A DNA stretch of 64,000 bases, taken from Bradyrhizobium sp. CCGB12. GTDB taxonomy: Bacteria; Pseudomonadota; Alphaproteobacteria; Rhizobiales; Xanthobacteraceae. Below the pieces are notes generated by a model, which was given only the letters and a program-made list of their open reading frames with translations, searched no databases and had not been told where the DNA came from. Positions 35,995 to 45,815 of the stretch are shown here, piece by piece; position 1 is the first letter of the stretch; each line of letters begins with the position of its first letter. A program made the position numbers and the translations under genes. Where the stretch lies: assembly GCF_024199845.1 (NCBI RefSeq), contig NZ_JANADO010000001.1, positions 7,936,001 through 8,000,000 of the forward strand. The letters run 5' to 3'.

Positions 35995-36183
35995 ATGACC
36001 GACGAGACCGATAAAGCCGCGGGACGCGGCCAGGACGGGCGGCAGGACCGGCTGAAATCGGCGCTGCGCGAAAACCTGAAGCGGCGGAAGGTGCAGGCGC
36101 GCGAGCGCGCCGCAATCGTTGAGCCCTCGCAGAACGACGATGGTTCCCTAAATGAGGGGACCGCCGGCAAGACCGGCAGCTAG
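35995..36183 (+). CDS. Small charged hypothetical protein
   Basis: A 62-residue hydrophilic protein, MTDETDKAAGRGQDGRQDRL onward, with a central basic stretch ALRENLKRRKVQARERA likely to be helical. It lies just upstream of the CNBD-reductase gene in the same direction. No clear ribosome site and no family recognised. Confidence 0.55.
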   Translation: MTDETDKAAGRGQDGRQDRLKSALRENLKRRKVQARERAAIVEPSQNDDGSLNEGTAGKTGS

Positions 36184-36250
36184 ATTTTTGGAATGAGCGG
36201 GAATGACGATGGCGCAGGACGAGGTGCGACGAACCGACAGGGAGGCGCTG

Positions 36251-37915
36251 ATGACGCAGTTCACCCGTCCCGAGCAGACCTTTCCGACGCTGACACCCGC
36301 CGAGATCGAGCGCCTGCGCCATTTCGGCGAGCTCAGGCAATACAAGGACGGCGAGTTCCTGTTCGAGACCGGCAAGCCCGGGCCCGGCATGTTCGTGGTG
36401 CTGGCGGGCCAGGTCGACATCACCCAGCGCGACGGCCTCGGTCACGTCACCCCTGTGATCGATCAGGGGCCGGGGCAGTTTCTGGCCGAGCTCGGCCAGC
36501 TCTCGGGCCGGCCGGCGCTGGTCGACGGCCGCGCCGAGGGCGATGTCGAGGTCCTGCTCGTCCCGCCGGACCGGCTGCGCGCGCTGCTGGTGGCCGAAGC
36601 CGAGCTTGGCGAGCGCATCATGCGCGCGCTGATCCTGCGCCGGGTCAATCTGATCCAGGGCGGCATCGGTGGCCCCGTGCTGATCGGGCCGTCGAACTCC
36701 GCCGGTGTGGTGCGCCTGCAGGGCTTTCTCACCCGCAACGGCCAGCCGCATCATCTGCTCGATCCCAACAGCGAGCATGACGCTGCCGAACTGATCGCGC
36801 GCTATTCGCCGAAGCCGGAGGATTGGCCGCTCGTCGTCACGGCTGGCGGCACGGTGCTGCGCAATCCCAGCGAGACCGAGCTCGGCCGCGCCATCGGCAT
36901 GATCGGCGGCGCCAAAGACAACCGCATCTACGACGTCGCGATCGTCGGCTGCGGGCCGGCAGGGCTTGCGACCGCGGTCTATGCGGCCTCCGAAGGCCTC
37001 TCGGTCGCCGTGCTCGACACCCGAGCCTTTGGCGGCCAGGCCGGCGCCAGCGCGCGCATCGAGAATTATCTGGGTTTCCCGACCGGCATTTCCGGCCAGG
37101 CGCTCGCCGGCCGCGCCTTCACCCAGGCGCAGAAGTTCGGCGCCGACGTCATGATTCCGATGTCGGTGAGCTCGCTGGATTGCTCGCGGGCCAACGGCAG
37201 CTTCGCGTTGGCGCTGGATTGCGGCGACACCTTGCGCTCGCGCGCGGTGGTGGTCGCGAGTGGCGCGCGTTATCGCCGACCGGAGATCGAGAATCTCGAC
37301 AAGTTCGAGGGCCGCGGCGTCTGGTACTGGGCCTCGCCTGTGGAGGCGCGACTCTGCGCCGGCGAGGAAGTGGCGCTGGTCGGCGCAGGCAATTCCGCCG
37401 GCCAGGCCGCCGTGTTCCTGTCGGGCCACGCGAAGAAAGTGCTGATGATCATCCGCGGCGGCGGCCTGGGGGTCAGCATGTCGCGCTATCTCATCGAGCG
37501 CATCGAAGCGACGCCGAACATCGAATTGATGTTCAACACCGAGATCACCGCGCTCGAAGGCGACGAGGCCGCTCTGCTGCGACGGATCCGCTGGAGAAGC
37601 CGCTTGTCGAGCGATGAGGATTCTGCCGACATTCGCAATCTCTTTCTGTTCGTCGGCGCCGATCCCGCCACCGGCTGGCTCGACGGCTGCGGTGTCACGC
37701 TCGATCGCGGCGGCTTCGTCGTGACAGGCGCGCAATCCGAGCAGAACCAGGGGCGGCTGGTGGCGCCGCTGGAAACCTCCGTACCCGGCGTCTACGCCGT
37801 CGGCGATGTCCGCGCCGGCTCGGTCAAGCGCGTCGGCGGCGCCATCGGCGAAGGCGCGCAGGTCGTGGCCTCCCTGCACGGCTATCTCGGTGACGCCGCA
37901 AAACCGGCGCTTTAG
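36251..37915 (+). CDS. CNMP-binding domain fused to thioredoxin-reductase-like flavoprotein
   Basis: About 554 residues. An N-terminal cyclic-nucleotide-binding domain (FGELRQYKDGEFLFETGKPG, then GQFLAELGQLSGRPALV, residues about 15-130) and a linker precede a two-dinucleotide-domain flavoprotein. FAD site VGCGPAGLATAVYAASEGL, FGGQAGASARIENYLGFP, NADP site VALVGAGNSAGQAAVFLSG, and VYAVGDVRAGSVKRV at the end. The redox CxxC of thioredoxin reductase is replaced by WYWASPVEARLC, so it cannot reduce thioredoxin in the usual way. ATG 36251 has GGGAGG 5 bases upstream; ATG 36203 is in frame. A strong terminator follows. Confidence 0.88.
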   Translation: MTQFTRPEQTFPTLTPAEIERLRHFGELRQYKDGEFLFETGKPGPGMFVVLAGQVDITQRDGLGHVTPVIDQGPGQFLAELGQLSGRPALVDGRAEGDVEVLLVPPDRLRALLVAEAELGERIMRALILRRVNLIQGGIGGPVLIGPSNSAGVVRLQGFLTRNGQPHHLLDPNSEHDAAELIARYSPKPEDWPLVVTAGGTVLRNPSETELGRAIGMIGGAKDNRIYDVAIVGCGPAGLATAVYAASEGLSVAVLDTRAFGGQAGASARIENYLGFPTGISGQALAGRAFTQAQKFGADVMIPMSVSSLDCSRANGSFALALDCGDTLRSRAVVVASGARYRRPEIENLDKFEGRGVWYWASPVEARLCAGEEVALVGAGNSAGQAAVFLSGHAKKVLMIIRGGGLGVSMSRYLIERIEATPNIELMFNTEITALEGDEAALLRRIRWRSRLSSDEDSADIRNLFLFVGADPATGWLDGCGVTLDRGGFVVTGAQSEQNQGRLVAPLETSVPGVYAVGDVRAGSVKRVGGAIGEGAQVVASLHGYLGDAAKPAL

Positions 37916-37933
37916 CCAAGGAGAAGACAAGCA

Positions 37934-37961
37934 GATGGCAAGTGGAATGCCACTTGCCATC
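37934..37961 (+). terminator. Hairpin terminator after the CNBD-reductase gene
   Basis: A perfect 12-bp stem, GATGGCAAGTGG / CCACTTGCCATC, with loop AATG, 18 bases after the stop, followed by TTGCT. Confidence 0.7.
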
Positions 37962-38040
37962 TTGCTGCGTCCCTCGGACTATCGCCTCGTCGCGAGGCCG
38001 ATTGCGCGTCGAAGAACAAAGATTCACATGGGAGGACTAA

Positions 38041-38349
38041 ATGGCCGAAATCGTCGTACTCTACAAAACGCCCAAGGATGCGGAGGCCTTCGACAAGTAC
38101 TACGCCGAGACGCACATTCCGCTCGCCAAGAAACTTCCCGGTCTGAAGAAATACGCCGTCAGCAAGGGGCCGGTCGCCTCCCCCGCCGGGCCCTCCGGAA
38201 TCCACCTCGTCGCCATTCTCACCTTCGACAGCGTTGCCGACATCCAGGCGGCATTCGGAAGCCCCGAGGGCAAGGCGACCGGCGCTGACGTGCCGAAATT
38301 CGCCAGCGGCGGCGCCGACCTGCTGATCTTCGACACCAAGGACGTCTAA
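38041..38349 (+). CDS. EthD-family protein
   Basis: A 102-residue EthD-domain protein: MAEIVVLYKTPKDAEAFDKY, the TYYAETHIPLAKKLPGL-like block and a C-terminal GGADLLIFDTKDV. EthD proteins are ferredoxin-fold dimers linked to oxidative catabolism; the role here is not known. GGGAGGAC precedes the start. Standalone between two strong hairpins, so monocistronic. Confidence 0.88.
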   Translation: MAEIVVLYKTPKDAEAFDKYYAETHIPLAKKLPGLKKYAVSKGPVASPAGPSGIHLVAILTFDSVADIQAAFGSPEGKATGADVPKFASGGADLLIFDTKDV

Positions 38350-38359
38350 GTCTTCGTCA

Positions 38360-38386
38360 CATCGGCCCGCCGCTCGCGGGCCGATG
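38360..38386 (+). terminator. Hairpin terminator after the EthD gene
   Basis: A perfect 11-bp stem, CATCGGCCCGC / GCGGGCCGATG, with a 5-base loop, 11 bases after the stop codon. Confidence 0.75.
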
Positions 38387-38585
38387 TTGCGACGATCGGT
38401 TCAACTTTCGTCGAAAGCCCGCTGTCGTTTGCAGCAGCGCTGCAAAAAATTCAGCCATGCATTTGTCAATTCGCACGACCGGCATGGCTGCGCGCGGATG
38501 TGCGGCGCCAACGCATGTGGCAATCCGATGAGGACCGTAATACTAATCTTTCCGATCTCAATGCTGGACGAGTAGGAGAGATGCC

Positions 38586-39095
38586 ATGGTGCTTGGGTTG
38601 ACCCTGCCCGCCCTTACGCTGATCCATGTCATCATCAGCCTGATCGCTATCGCCGCCGGCATCATCGTGATGTTCGGCCTGCTCGCCTCTAAGCCGATGC
38701 CGGGCCTCACCGCGGTCTTCCTGCTGTTCACGATCCTCACCAGTGCCACCGGCTTCCTGTTTCCGTTCAAGGAGCTGCTGCCCTCGCACATCATCGGCAT
38801 CATCTCGCTGGTGCTGCTCGCGATCGCCTGCTTCGCGCTCTACGGCATGAAGCTCGCCGGCGCCTGGCGCCCGGTTTACATCGTGACCGCGATGGTCTCG
38901 CTCTATTTCAATGTCTTCGTGCTGGTGATCCAGTCGTTCCTGAAGGTGCCGGCGCTCGCCGCGCTCGCGCCCGCGGTGCCGCCGGCGCCGCCGTCGGGGC
39001 CGGTGTTCGCGGTGGTGCAGGGCATCGTGCTGGTGTTCTTCGTGGTGCTCACCATCGGCGCGTGGCGCCGCTTCAGGCCGATGACGTTTGCCTGA
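38586..39095 (+). CDS. Four-helix membrane protein of unknown function
   Basis: A 169-residue protein with four hydrophobic segments (about residues 5-30, 38-55, 62-82 and 90-120) and an Ala/Pro-rich stretch before a last helix (PAVPPAPPSGPVFAVVQGIV). TAGGAGAG lies just before the start. It looks like the small conserved inner-membrane proteins common in rhizobia. No catalytic residues stand out. Confidence 0.75.
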   Translation: MVLGLTLPALTLIHVIISLIAIAAGIIVMFGLLASKPMPGLTAVFLLFTILTSATGFLFPFKELLPSHIIGIISLVLLAIACFALYGMKLAGAWRPVYIVTAMVSLYFNVFVLVIQSFLKVPALAALAPAVPPAPPSGPVFAVVQGIVLVFFVVLTIGAWRRFRPMTFA

Positions 39096-39228
39096 TCACA
39101 CGATTGTCGTCATTCCGAGCTGATGCAGGGCATCGCACACCGGATATCGCACACCCATCTTGCGGATCATCGGCTCGCGCCTGCGCGCGGGCCATCACGC
39201 AATGATTTTCACCGAAAGGATGCAGTCC

Positions 39229-40053
39229 ATGCCCACCATCACCACCAAAGACGGCGTCGAGATTTTTTACAAGGATTGGGGTTCGGGCCAGCCGATCGTG
39301 TTCAGCCATGGCTGGCCACTGTCGTCGGACGACTGGGACACGCAGATGCTTTTCTTCGTCGCCAAGGGCTACCGCGTCGTCGCCCATGACCGCCGCGGCC
39401 ACGGCCGCTCGTCGCAGGTCGCGGACGGCCACGACATGGACCATTATGCCGACGACCTCGCGGCGGTGACGGCGCATCTCGATCTCAAGAACGCCATCCA
39501 TGTCGGTCACTCCACCGGCGGCGGCGAGGTCGTGCACTACATCGCGCGTCATGGCGAGAGCCGGGTGGCGAAGGCGGCGATCCTCTCCGCGGTGCCACCG
39601 CTGATGGTGCAGACGGCTGCCAATCCCGGCGGCCTGCCGAAGAGCGTGTTCGACGATCTCCAGAAGCAGCTTGCGGCGAGCCGCACGCAATTCTATCGCG
39701 ACCTCGCTTCGGGCCCGTTCTACGGCTACAACCGTCCCAGCGCAAAGCCGTCGGAAGCCGTGATCCAGAACTGGTGGCGCCAGGGCATGATGGGCGGCGC
39801 GAAGGCGCATTACGACGGTATCGTCGCGTTCTCGCAGACCGATTTCACCGAGGATCTGAAGAAGATCAACGTGCCCGTGCTGGTGATGCACGGCGACGAC
39901 GACCAGATCGTGCCTTATGCCGATTCCGGGCCGCTGTCGGCCAAGCTGCTGAAGAACGGCACGCTGAAGACCTACAAGGGCTTTCCGCACGGCATGCCGA
40001 CCACCCATGCCGAGACCATCAACGCGGACTTGCTGGCGTTCTTCAAGGCGTAG
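39229..40053 (+). CDS. Alpha/beta hydrolase, non-heme chloroperoxidase type
   Basis: A 274-residue protein of the bacterial perhydrolase/non-heme chloroperoxidase group. [44 protein letters not shown], nucleophile GHSTGGGE near residue 98, acid in [10 protein letters not shown] and histidine in FPHGMPTTH. The natural reaction is ester hydrolysis or peracid formation. Start 39229 is preceded by GAAAGGA at good distance; ATG 39220 overlaps that site. Confidence 0.9.
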   Translation: MPTITTKDGVEIFYKDWGSGQPIVFSHGWPLSSDDWDTQMLFFVAKGYRVVAHDRRGHGRSSQVADGHDMDHYADDLAAVTAHLDLKNAIHVGHSTGGGEVVHYIARHGESRVAKAAILSAVPPLMVQTAANPGGLPKSVFDDLQKQLAASRTQFYRDLASGPFYGYNRPSAKPSEAVIQNWWRQGMMGGAKAHYDGIVAFSQTDFTEDLKKINVPVLVMHGDDDQIVPYADSGPLSAKLLKNGTLKTYKGFPHGMPTTHAETINADLLAFFKA

Positions 40054-40110
40054 AGCTTCGAAAAAGATGGGGTTCGCAGTGAGAGCTGCGAGCCCGTTGG
40101 GGACGTTCCG

Positions 40111-40770
40111 ATGAAAGTCATCGTCTTCGGTGCGACCGGCATGGTCGGGCAGGGTGCTTTGCGCGAATGCCTGATCGATCCCGGCATCGACCGCGTGCTC
40201 GTGGTCGGACGCAGCCCAACCGGCGTGCGCAACGCCAAGCTCGTCGAGATCATCCACGACGATTTCATGGATTATTCGGCGATCGAGGCGCAGCTCACGG
40301 GCTTCGATGCCTGCCTTTTCTGCCTCGGGGTCTCCTCGATCGGCATGAACGAAGAGCGCTACCGTCATCTGACTTACGACCTCACGCTCGCCGCGGCGAC
40401 GACGCTGGCGAAAATCAACCCGCAGATGATATTCATCTACGTCACCGGCGCCGGCACCGATTCCAGCGAGCAGGGTTCGCGGATGTGGGCACGGATCAAG
40501 GGCAAGACCGAGAACGATCTCTTCAAGCTGCCGTTCAAGGCCGCCTACATGTTCCGGCCCGGTGCGATCCAACCCCTGCACGGCGCCCGCTCCAAGACCG
40601 CCTGGGTGCAGGCCGTGTATACCGCAACCTGGCCGCTCTGGTCGGTGCTGCGCCGGATCTCACCGTCGCTCGTCACCTCGACCGAGCAGATCGGGCGGGC
40701 CATGATCCGGGTCGCCCGGGAAGGGTATCCGCGGAAGGTGCTGGAGATGGAGGATATCAATAGCCTCTAG
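40111..40770 (+). CDS. NAD(P)-binding epimerase-like protein
   Basis: A 219-residue Rossmann-fold protein. The nucleotide site is VIVFGATGMVGQGALREC at the N terminus; LFCLGVSSIGMNEERYRHL and IFIYVTGAGTDSSEQGS follow the NAD(P)H-binding/HTATIP2-like group. The stop codon TAG is made of the target TA and the first base of the insertion sequence next to it. Without the element the gene would also end in TAG, so the protein is unaffected. Confidence 0.85.
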   Translation: MKVIVFGATGMVGQGALRECLIDPGIDRVLVVGRSPTGVRNAKLVEIIHDDFMDYSAIEAQLTGFDACLFCLGVSSIGMNEERYRHLTYDLTLAAATTLAKINPQMIFIYVTGAGTDSSEQGSRMWARIKGKTENDLFKLPFKAAYMFRPGAIQPLHGARSKTAWVQAVYTATWPLWSVLRRISPSLVTSTEQIGRAMIRVAREGYPRKVLEMEDINSL

Positions 40771-41612
40771 GGTCTGGACTCAATTGAGCCACCAGAGCAA
40801 GGCGGCGGTCAGAAGGATTGCTGAGAGGAAGATATCTGCGCGCTTGTCATATCGGGTGGCGATGCGGCGGAAGTCCTTCAGGCGACAAAACATGCGCTCG
40901 ATGACGTTGCGGCCTTTGTAGGCGCGTTTGTCGTAGCGATGCGGGTGCTTACGGGTCGGATTTGGGGGGATGACCGCCTTGATCCGCCGCTGTGCGAGTT
41001 CCTCGCGCAAGCTTCTGGCGTCATAGGCTCGGTCGGCAATGACACTCTTCGGTCGATGCCCCAAAGTGAGCAGACGGCGGGCTCCGTCGAGGTCGTGGAC
41101 GTTTCCAGCCGTGATCAACAAGGCATATGGACGCCCGATCTCATCGGTCAGCGCGTGGATTTTGGTCGTTTGCCCGCCACGCGAGCGGCCGATGGCATTG
41201 TTGAAGGCCCCCCTTTTGCGCCGGCTGCCGAGCGGTGGGCTTTGATGTAGGTGGAATCAACAGATGCCGCCCCGTACATGCCAGTCGACCCCGTCAGGGC
41301 ATAGAAAATATCGGTCCAAATCCCCTGACGGCTCCAGCGATTGAAGCGATTGTAAACCGTCGTATACGGGCCGTAGACCTCCGGGCAGTCGCGCCAACGC
41401 GCCCCACATCGCAGCATATGGACGATCCCGCTGATCACCCGGCGATCATCCACCCGGTGCGCTCCGCGGCGGCCTCGCGGCAACAACGGCTCTATTCGCT
41501 GCCACTCTGCATCGCTCAACCAATAGACTTGCTTTGCCATCCAAGCCTCCCTCCGTTGGAAAGCTTGAATCACAATCCCGCCTCAAGAGGAATCTCTATT
41601 GAGTACAGACCC
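40770..41612. mobile_element. Complete IS5-family insertion sequence, 843 bp
   Basis: Terminal inverted repeats GGGTCTGGACTCAATTGAG (left) and GGGTCTGTACTCAATAGAG (right, read inward) bound the element. TA flanks both ends (40768-40769 and 41613-41614), a 2-bp duplication typical of the IS427/IS1031-like part of the IS5 family. It contains one transposase spread over two frames. Both ends are intact, so it may still be mobile. Confidence 0.92.
40780..41540 (-). CDS. IS5-family transposase, -1 frameshift product
   Basis: Two frames join into one DDE transposase of about 253 residues. The first (41540 to 41148) starts MAKQVYWLSDAEWQRIEPLL, carries the DUF4096-type N domain and the first aspartate in SVDSTYIKAH. 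The second (to 40780) has VIADRAYDA with the second aspartate and NVIERMFCRLKDFRRIATRY with the glutamate. They overlap at AAAAGGGGGG (minus strand, 41217-41208), a slippery run suited to -1 frameshifting. All catalytic residues are present. Confidence 0.9.
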
Positions 41613-41698
41613 TAGTTCGCTGGCCCGTTAGCTTGCCGCGGAAATTTCGGGGCCCGCGCGCGTTGAGCCCCGTCCGCCCTGAAGGAGAAGCGTCGGCG

Positions 41699-42148
41699 AT
41701 GTCTCCCCAGCTCAAATTGATTGCACTCGACGCCGATGATCTCGCTGTCATCTCGACCCATGTCCAGGACGCCCGTGTCCAGCCCTCCGACATCATCTGG
41801 CGGCAGAACGAGAAGCGGCTTGTCGTCGGCATGAGCCGGCTGGACTGGGAGCAGACGCTGGAAGGCGAGGCCGAGCCGCGCCGGCTGGTCGCCGCGCTCC
41901 GCTTCGACCGCGTGCTCGCCTGCAAGTCGCGCAACATCGACCTCGGCGCTCTGGACAAGGTTCTGGACCTGGTCGGCATCGAGTTTCACCCCCAGGACGG
42001 CCGCAACGAGGAGCCTGGCGGCAGTGCCCTGCTGTTGTTCGCCGAGGGCGGCGCCATCCGCCTCGATGTCGAATGCCTGGAATGCGAGCTGACCGACCTC
42101 GGGGCGGACGCGCTGGGAACGGGACTGGGGATCGAGGGGGAGGGGTGA
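41699..42148 (+). CDS. DUF2948 family protein
   Basis: A 149-residue protein of the DUF2948 family, which in alphaproteobacteria lies just upstream of hisD. LKLIALDADDLAVISTHVQDA at the start and IRLDVECLECELTDLG at the end are typical. GAAGGAGAAG precedes the ATG. Function unknown. The IS element ends 86 bases upstream and may have separated the gene from its original promoter. Confidence 0.88.
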   Translation: MSPQLKLIALDADDLAVISTHVQDARVQPSDIIWRQNEKRLVVGMSRLDWEQTLEGEAEPRRLVAALRFDRVLACKSRNIDLGALDKVLDLVGIEFHPQDGRNEEPGGSALLLFAEGGAIRLDVECLECELTDLGADALGTGLGIEGEG

Positions 42149-42177
42149 GGGACGGAAATTCGTACCCCTTCCTTGCC

Positions 42178-42299
42178 GTTGTCCTGGCGAGGGCCAGGAC
42201 CCATTACCACCGGTGGTCGTGATAGAGGGGATGGGGGCCACATCCTGCTTCAATTACAACAAGTTGGGGTAATGGGTCCTGGCTTTCGCCAGGACGACA
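42178..42299. repeat. Palindromic intergenic repeat, copy 2
   Basis: The TTGTCCTGGC...GCCAGGACGAC arms and the inner CCAGGACCCATTACC / GGTAATGGGTCCTGG pair match the repeat at 1244-1383. It separates DUF2948 from hisD. Confidence 0.8.
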
Positions 42300-42428
42300 C
42301 CGAAGCAGGATGACGACGGAAGATGACCACAACTCCCAAGGGTTGACGCCGCTTCCCCGCCGCGCCATTGAGCAGGGGGTCGGGTGAGCCAATCCGCCCC
42401 AAAAGACCAGCCTAAAGACCATCGCAAA

Positions 42429-43724
42429 ATGCCCCTTCGTCTCGACCGCAGCAGCGCCGATTTTGACCAGCGATTCGCGGCCTTCCTCGCCGCCAAGCGC
42501 GAGGTCTCGGCCGACGTCGAGGCCGCCGCGCGCGCGATCGTCGACGACGTCGCCAGGCGGGGCGATGCCGCCCTGCTCGAGGCCACGCAGAAATTCGACC
42601 GGCTGGCGCTGGATGCCGCCTCCTTGCGCGTCACCGCCGCCGAGATCGAAGCCGCGGCAAAGGTCTGCGATGTCGCGACGCTGGACGCGCTCAAGCTCGC
42701 GCGCGACCGCATCGAGACCTATCATCGCCGTCAGCTCCCGACGGACGAACGCTTCACCGATTCCCTCGGCGTCGAGCTCGGCTGGCGCTACACCGCGATC
42801 GAATCCGCGGGCCTCTACGTGCCCGGCGGCACCGCCGCCTATCCGTCCTCGGTGCTGATGAACGCGGTGCCGGCCAAGGTCGCCGGCGTCGCGCGCCTCG
42901 TCATGGTGGTGCCCTCGCCGGACGGCAAGCTCAATCCGCTGGTGCTGGCGGCAGCCCATCTCGGCGGCGTCACCGAGATCTACCGCGTCGGCGGTGCCCA
43001 GGCCGTGGCCGCGCTCGCGCATGGCACGGCGACGATCGCGCCGGTCGCAAAAATCGTCGGCCCCGGCAACGCCTATGTCGCCGCGGCAAAACGGCTGGTG
43101 TTCGGCAAGGTCGGCATCGACATGATCGCCGGCCCCTCCGAGGTGCTGGTGATTGCCGACGACACCGGCAATGCCGACTGGATCGCCGCGGACCTGCTCG
43201 CGCAGGCCGAGCACGATGCCAGCGCGCAATCGATCCTGATCACCGATTCCGCGCGCCTTGCCGCCGATGTCGAAAAGGCGGTCGCAACGCAGCTGAAAAC
43301 GTTGCCGCGCGCCGCGATCGCGGGCGCGTCGTGGAATGATTTCGGCGCCGTCATCATGGTGAGATATCTCACCGATGCCATCCCGCTCGCGGACGCGATC
43401 GCCGCCGAGCATCTCGAGATCATGACTAGTGATCCCGATGCGCTCGCCGCAAAGATCCGCAACGCCGGCGCGGTGTTCCTTGGGTCCCACACGCCGGAGG
43501 CGATCGGCGACTATGTCGGGGGCTCCAACCACGTGCTGCCGACCGCGCGCTCGGCGCGATTCTCCTCGGGGCTGTCGGTGCACGACTTCATGAAGCGTAC
43601 CTCGATCCTGAAATGCGGCCCGGACCAGCTGCGTGCGCTGGGCCCGGCCGCGATGACGCTTGGACAAGCGGAGGGGCTGGACGCTCATTCGCGCTCGATT
43701 GGATTGCGCCTCAATCTGTCATGA
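42429..43724 (+). CDS. hisD: Histidinol dehydrogenase
   Basis: A 431-residue HisD, catalysing the last two steps of histidine synthesis (histidinol to histidine, NAD-dependent, zinc). [20 protein letters not shown] near residue 125, [14 protein letters not shown] block, [18 protein letters not shown] and [19 protein letters not shown] are diagnostic. Start 42429 gives the usual length; an in-frame GTG at 42384 would add 15 residues. The end overlaps the next gene by 4 bases. Confidence 0.96.
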   Translation: MPLRLDRSSADFDQRFAAFLAAKREVSADVEAAARAIVDDVARRGDAALLEATQKFDRLALDAASLRVTAAEIEAAAKVCDVATLDALKLARDRIETYHRRQLPTDERFTDSLGVELGWRYTAIESAGLYVPGGTAAYPSSVLMNAVPAKVAGVARLVMVVPSPDGKLNPLVLAAAHLGGVTEIYRVGGAQAVAALAHGTATIAPVAKIVGPGNAYVAAAKRLVFGKVGIDMIAGPSEVLVIADDTGNADWIAADLLAQAEHDASAQSILITDSARLAADVEKAVATQLKTLPRAAIAGASWNDFGAVIMVRYLTDAIPLADAIAAEHLEIMTSDPDALAAKIRNAGAVFLGSHTPEAIGDYVGGSNHVLPTARSARFSSGLSVHDFMKRTSILKCGPDQLRALGPAAMTLGQAEGLDAHSRSIGLRLNLS

Positions 43725-44218
43725 CAAAGCCGCCCGAACAGGACGACTCGACCAATCGCATCGTCGGCGTCACGCTCGACGAGGACTCGATCGGTCGTTC
43801 CGGGCCCGACATCGAGCATGAGCGCGCAATCGCGATCTACGACCTGATCGAGCAGAACCTTTTCGCGCCTGACGGTGCCGACGGGAAGGGGCCGTTCACG
43901 CTGCATATCGGCATCACCGGCAGCCGGCTGATGTTCGACATCCGCCGCGAGGACGGCACGCCTGTGGTCGCGCATCTGTTGTCGCTGACGCCGTTCCGGC
44001 GGATCGTGAAGGACTATTTCATGATCTGCGACAGCTACTACCAGGCGATCCGGACCGCGACGCCGGACAAGATCGAGGCCATCGACATGGGCCGCCGCGG
44101 CATCCATGACGAGGGCTCACGCACGCTCCAGGAGCGGCTGAAGGGCAAGGTGCGGGTCGATTTCGAGACCTCGCGCCGGCTGTTCACGCTCATTACTGTC
44201 CTTCATTGGAAGGGTTAA
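43721..44218 (+). CDS. UPF0262 family protein
   Basis: A 165-residue member of UPF0262, a family almost confined to alphaproteobacteria and found after his[36 protein letters not shown] and the C-terminal [19 protein letters not shown] are family hallmarks. Function unknown. The ATGA overlap with hisD shows translational coupling. Confidence 0.93.
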   Translation: MTKPPEQDDSTNRIVGVTLDEDSIGRSGPDIEHERAIAIYDLIEQNLFAPDGADGKGPFTLHIGITGSRLMFDIRREDGTPVVAHLLSLTPFRRIVKDYFMICDSYYQAIRTATPDKIEAIDMGRRGIHDEGSRTLQERLKGKVRVDFETSRRLFTLITVLHWKG

Positions 44219-44224
44219 ACGCGG

Positions 44225-44692
44225 ATGGCTGCGCCCCCACGCGCACGCGATCCGCAATCGGTGCTGTTCGCCTGCGCGATGAATAGTGTGCGCTCGCCGA
44301 TGGCCGAGAGCCTGTTGCAGCACATGTTTCCGCAAGGCCTCTACGTGAAGTCGGCCGGCGCCAGGAAGGGCGAGCTCGATCCGTTTGCGGTGTCCGTGAT
44401 GGCCGAGCTCGGCCAGAATATCTCCGCCCACAAGCCGCAGACCTTCGAGGAGCTGGAGGACTGGGAGGGGCTGAACTTCGACCTCATCATCACGTTGTCG
44501 CCTGAGGCGCACCACAAGGCGCTGGAGCTGACCCGCACGCTCGCAGCCGACGTCGAATACTGGCCGACGCAGGACCCCACCACCATCGAGGGCAGCCGCG
44601 ACCAGAAGCTGGCCGCCTATCGCGAGGTCTGCGACCAGCTGTTGATGCGCATCCGCCGGCGGTTCGCGAAGGTGGGCGCGGCGAGCGGGTAG
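44225..44692 (+). CDS. Low-molecular-weight protein tyrosine phosphatase-like
   Basis: A 155-residue protein of the LMW-PTP/arsenate reductase fold. The P-loop VLFACAMNSVRSPMAE near residue 15 has the C-x5-R active site. DLIITLSPEAHHKALEL and a C-terminal DPT motif supply the catalytic aspartate. It starts 7 bases after UPF0262, in the conserved hisD block. Its substrate in vivo is unknown. Confidence 0.9.
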   Translation: MAAPPRARDPQSVLFACAMNSVRSPMAESLLQHMFPQGLYVKSAGARKGELDPFAVSVMAELGQNISAHKPQTFEELEDWEGLNFDLIITLSPEAHHKALELTRTLAADVEYWPTQDPTTIEGSRDQKLAAYREVCDQLLMRIRRRFAKVGAASG

Positions 44693-44846
44693 CAAGCGGC
44701 GTCCGTAACACCTGCGTCACAGAGCGCAGGCACACGCGTGTTGGCAACCTCGAATCACCAAACCTCCGGTTCCCGGGTTGTGAAATCAGCCCCCTTCCGA
44801 TAGGTTCCGCGCGCAATTCACTCCGCTTCATCCCCCAAATCACCTG

Positions 44847-45476
44847 ATGCTCGGCCGCCCCAAATTCGTACTTGCCTCCGGTTCGCCGCGGCGCCTGTCG
44901 CTGCTCAACCAGGCCGGCATCGAGCCGGACGCGCTCCGGCCCGCCGACGTCGACGAGACGCCGAGGCGGGGCGAGCTGCCGCGCGCCTGCGCCAACCGCC
45001 TCGCCCGGGGCAAGGCCGATGCGGCGCTCAAATCGGTGCAGCTGGACGACGAGCTGCGCGGCGCCTTCATCCTCTCCGCCGATACGGTTGTGGCGGTCGG
45101 CCGCCGCATCCTGCCCAAGGCCAATCTGGTCGACGAGGCCGCACAGTGCCTGCGCCTGCTCTCGGGCCGCAACCACCGCGTCTACACCGCGATCTGCCTC
45201 GTCACGCCGCGCGAGGCCTTCCGCCAGCGGCTGGTCGAGACCCGCGTCCGCTTCAAGCGCCTCTCCGAGGACGACATCCAGGCCTATATCGGCTCCGGCG
45301 AATGGCGCGGCAAAGCCGGCGGCTATGCCGTGCAGGGCATCGCCGGGTCCTTCGTGGTCAAGATGGTGGGGTCCTACACCAACGTGGTCGGCCTGCCGCT
45401 CTACGAGACCACCACGCTGCTCGGCGGCGAGGGCTTTCCGATCCGCTTCGGCTGGCTCAACGCCACCGCGGTGTGA
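44847..45476 (+). CDS. maf: Maf-family nucleotide pyrophosphatase
   Basis: A 209-residue Maf protein. [20 protein letters not shown] at the start, [19 protein letters not shown] and [17 protein letters not shown] are the family motifs. Maf proteins hydrolyse modified or canonical nucleoside triphosphates and are linked to septum control. In many alphaproteobacteria infA lies directly before maf; here the 154-base gap holds no infA. Confidence 0.93.
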   Translation: MLGRPKFVLASGSPRRLSLLNQAGIEPDALRPADVDETPRRGELPRACANRLARGKADAALKSVQLDDELRGAFILSADTVVAVGRRILPKANLVDEAAQCLRLLSGRNHRVYTAICLVTPREAFRQRLVETRVRFKRLSEDDIQAYIGSGEWRGKAGGYAVQGIAGSFVVKMVGSYTNVVGLPLYETTTLLGGEGFPIRFGWLNATAV

Positions 45477-45632
45477 GCCGAACAGCGGCTCCTGCAAAAA
45501 TCGCGAAAACACCCCCATGCACAGTAGAATGGCCCCGCCGCATCCCGGTGGGGACACCTACGCCGCCGTCCGAGGAACCCGTTTGCCGACAGGCGCTTGA
45601 ACTGCCTCACCTCGTGTAAAGCTGCCCCGATC

Positions 45633-45815
45633 ATGAACGACCACGTCAAAACGCCCGCCACCCCACTCAAAACCTGCCCGATCTGCGGCAAGCCGCAGTC
45701 GCAGGCGACCCGCCCGTTCTGCTCCTCGCGCTGCCGCGACATCGACCTGAACCGCTGGCTGAAAGGCTCCTACGTCATCCCCGGCCGCGACGACGGGACC
45801 GACGACGTCGAATAA
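45633..45815 (+). CDS. yacG: DNA gyrase inhibitor YacG
   Basis: A 60-residue zinc-ribbon protein: CPICGKPQ then [19 protein letters not shown], giving C-x2-C and C-x3-C zinc ligands. YacG binds GyrB and blocks gyrase DNA binding. Its position after maf is conserved. ATG 45633 is chosen from the family length. Confidence 0.93.
   Translation: MNDHVKTPATPLKTCPICGKPQSQATRPFCSSRCRDIDLNRWLKGSYVIPGRDDGTDDVE

Noticed and set aside
42384..42428. GTG start giving a 446-residue HisD
   Set aside because: The added 15 residues are not part of HisD; ATG 42429 gives the usual 431 residues.
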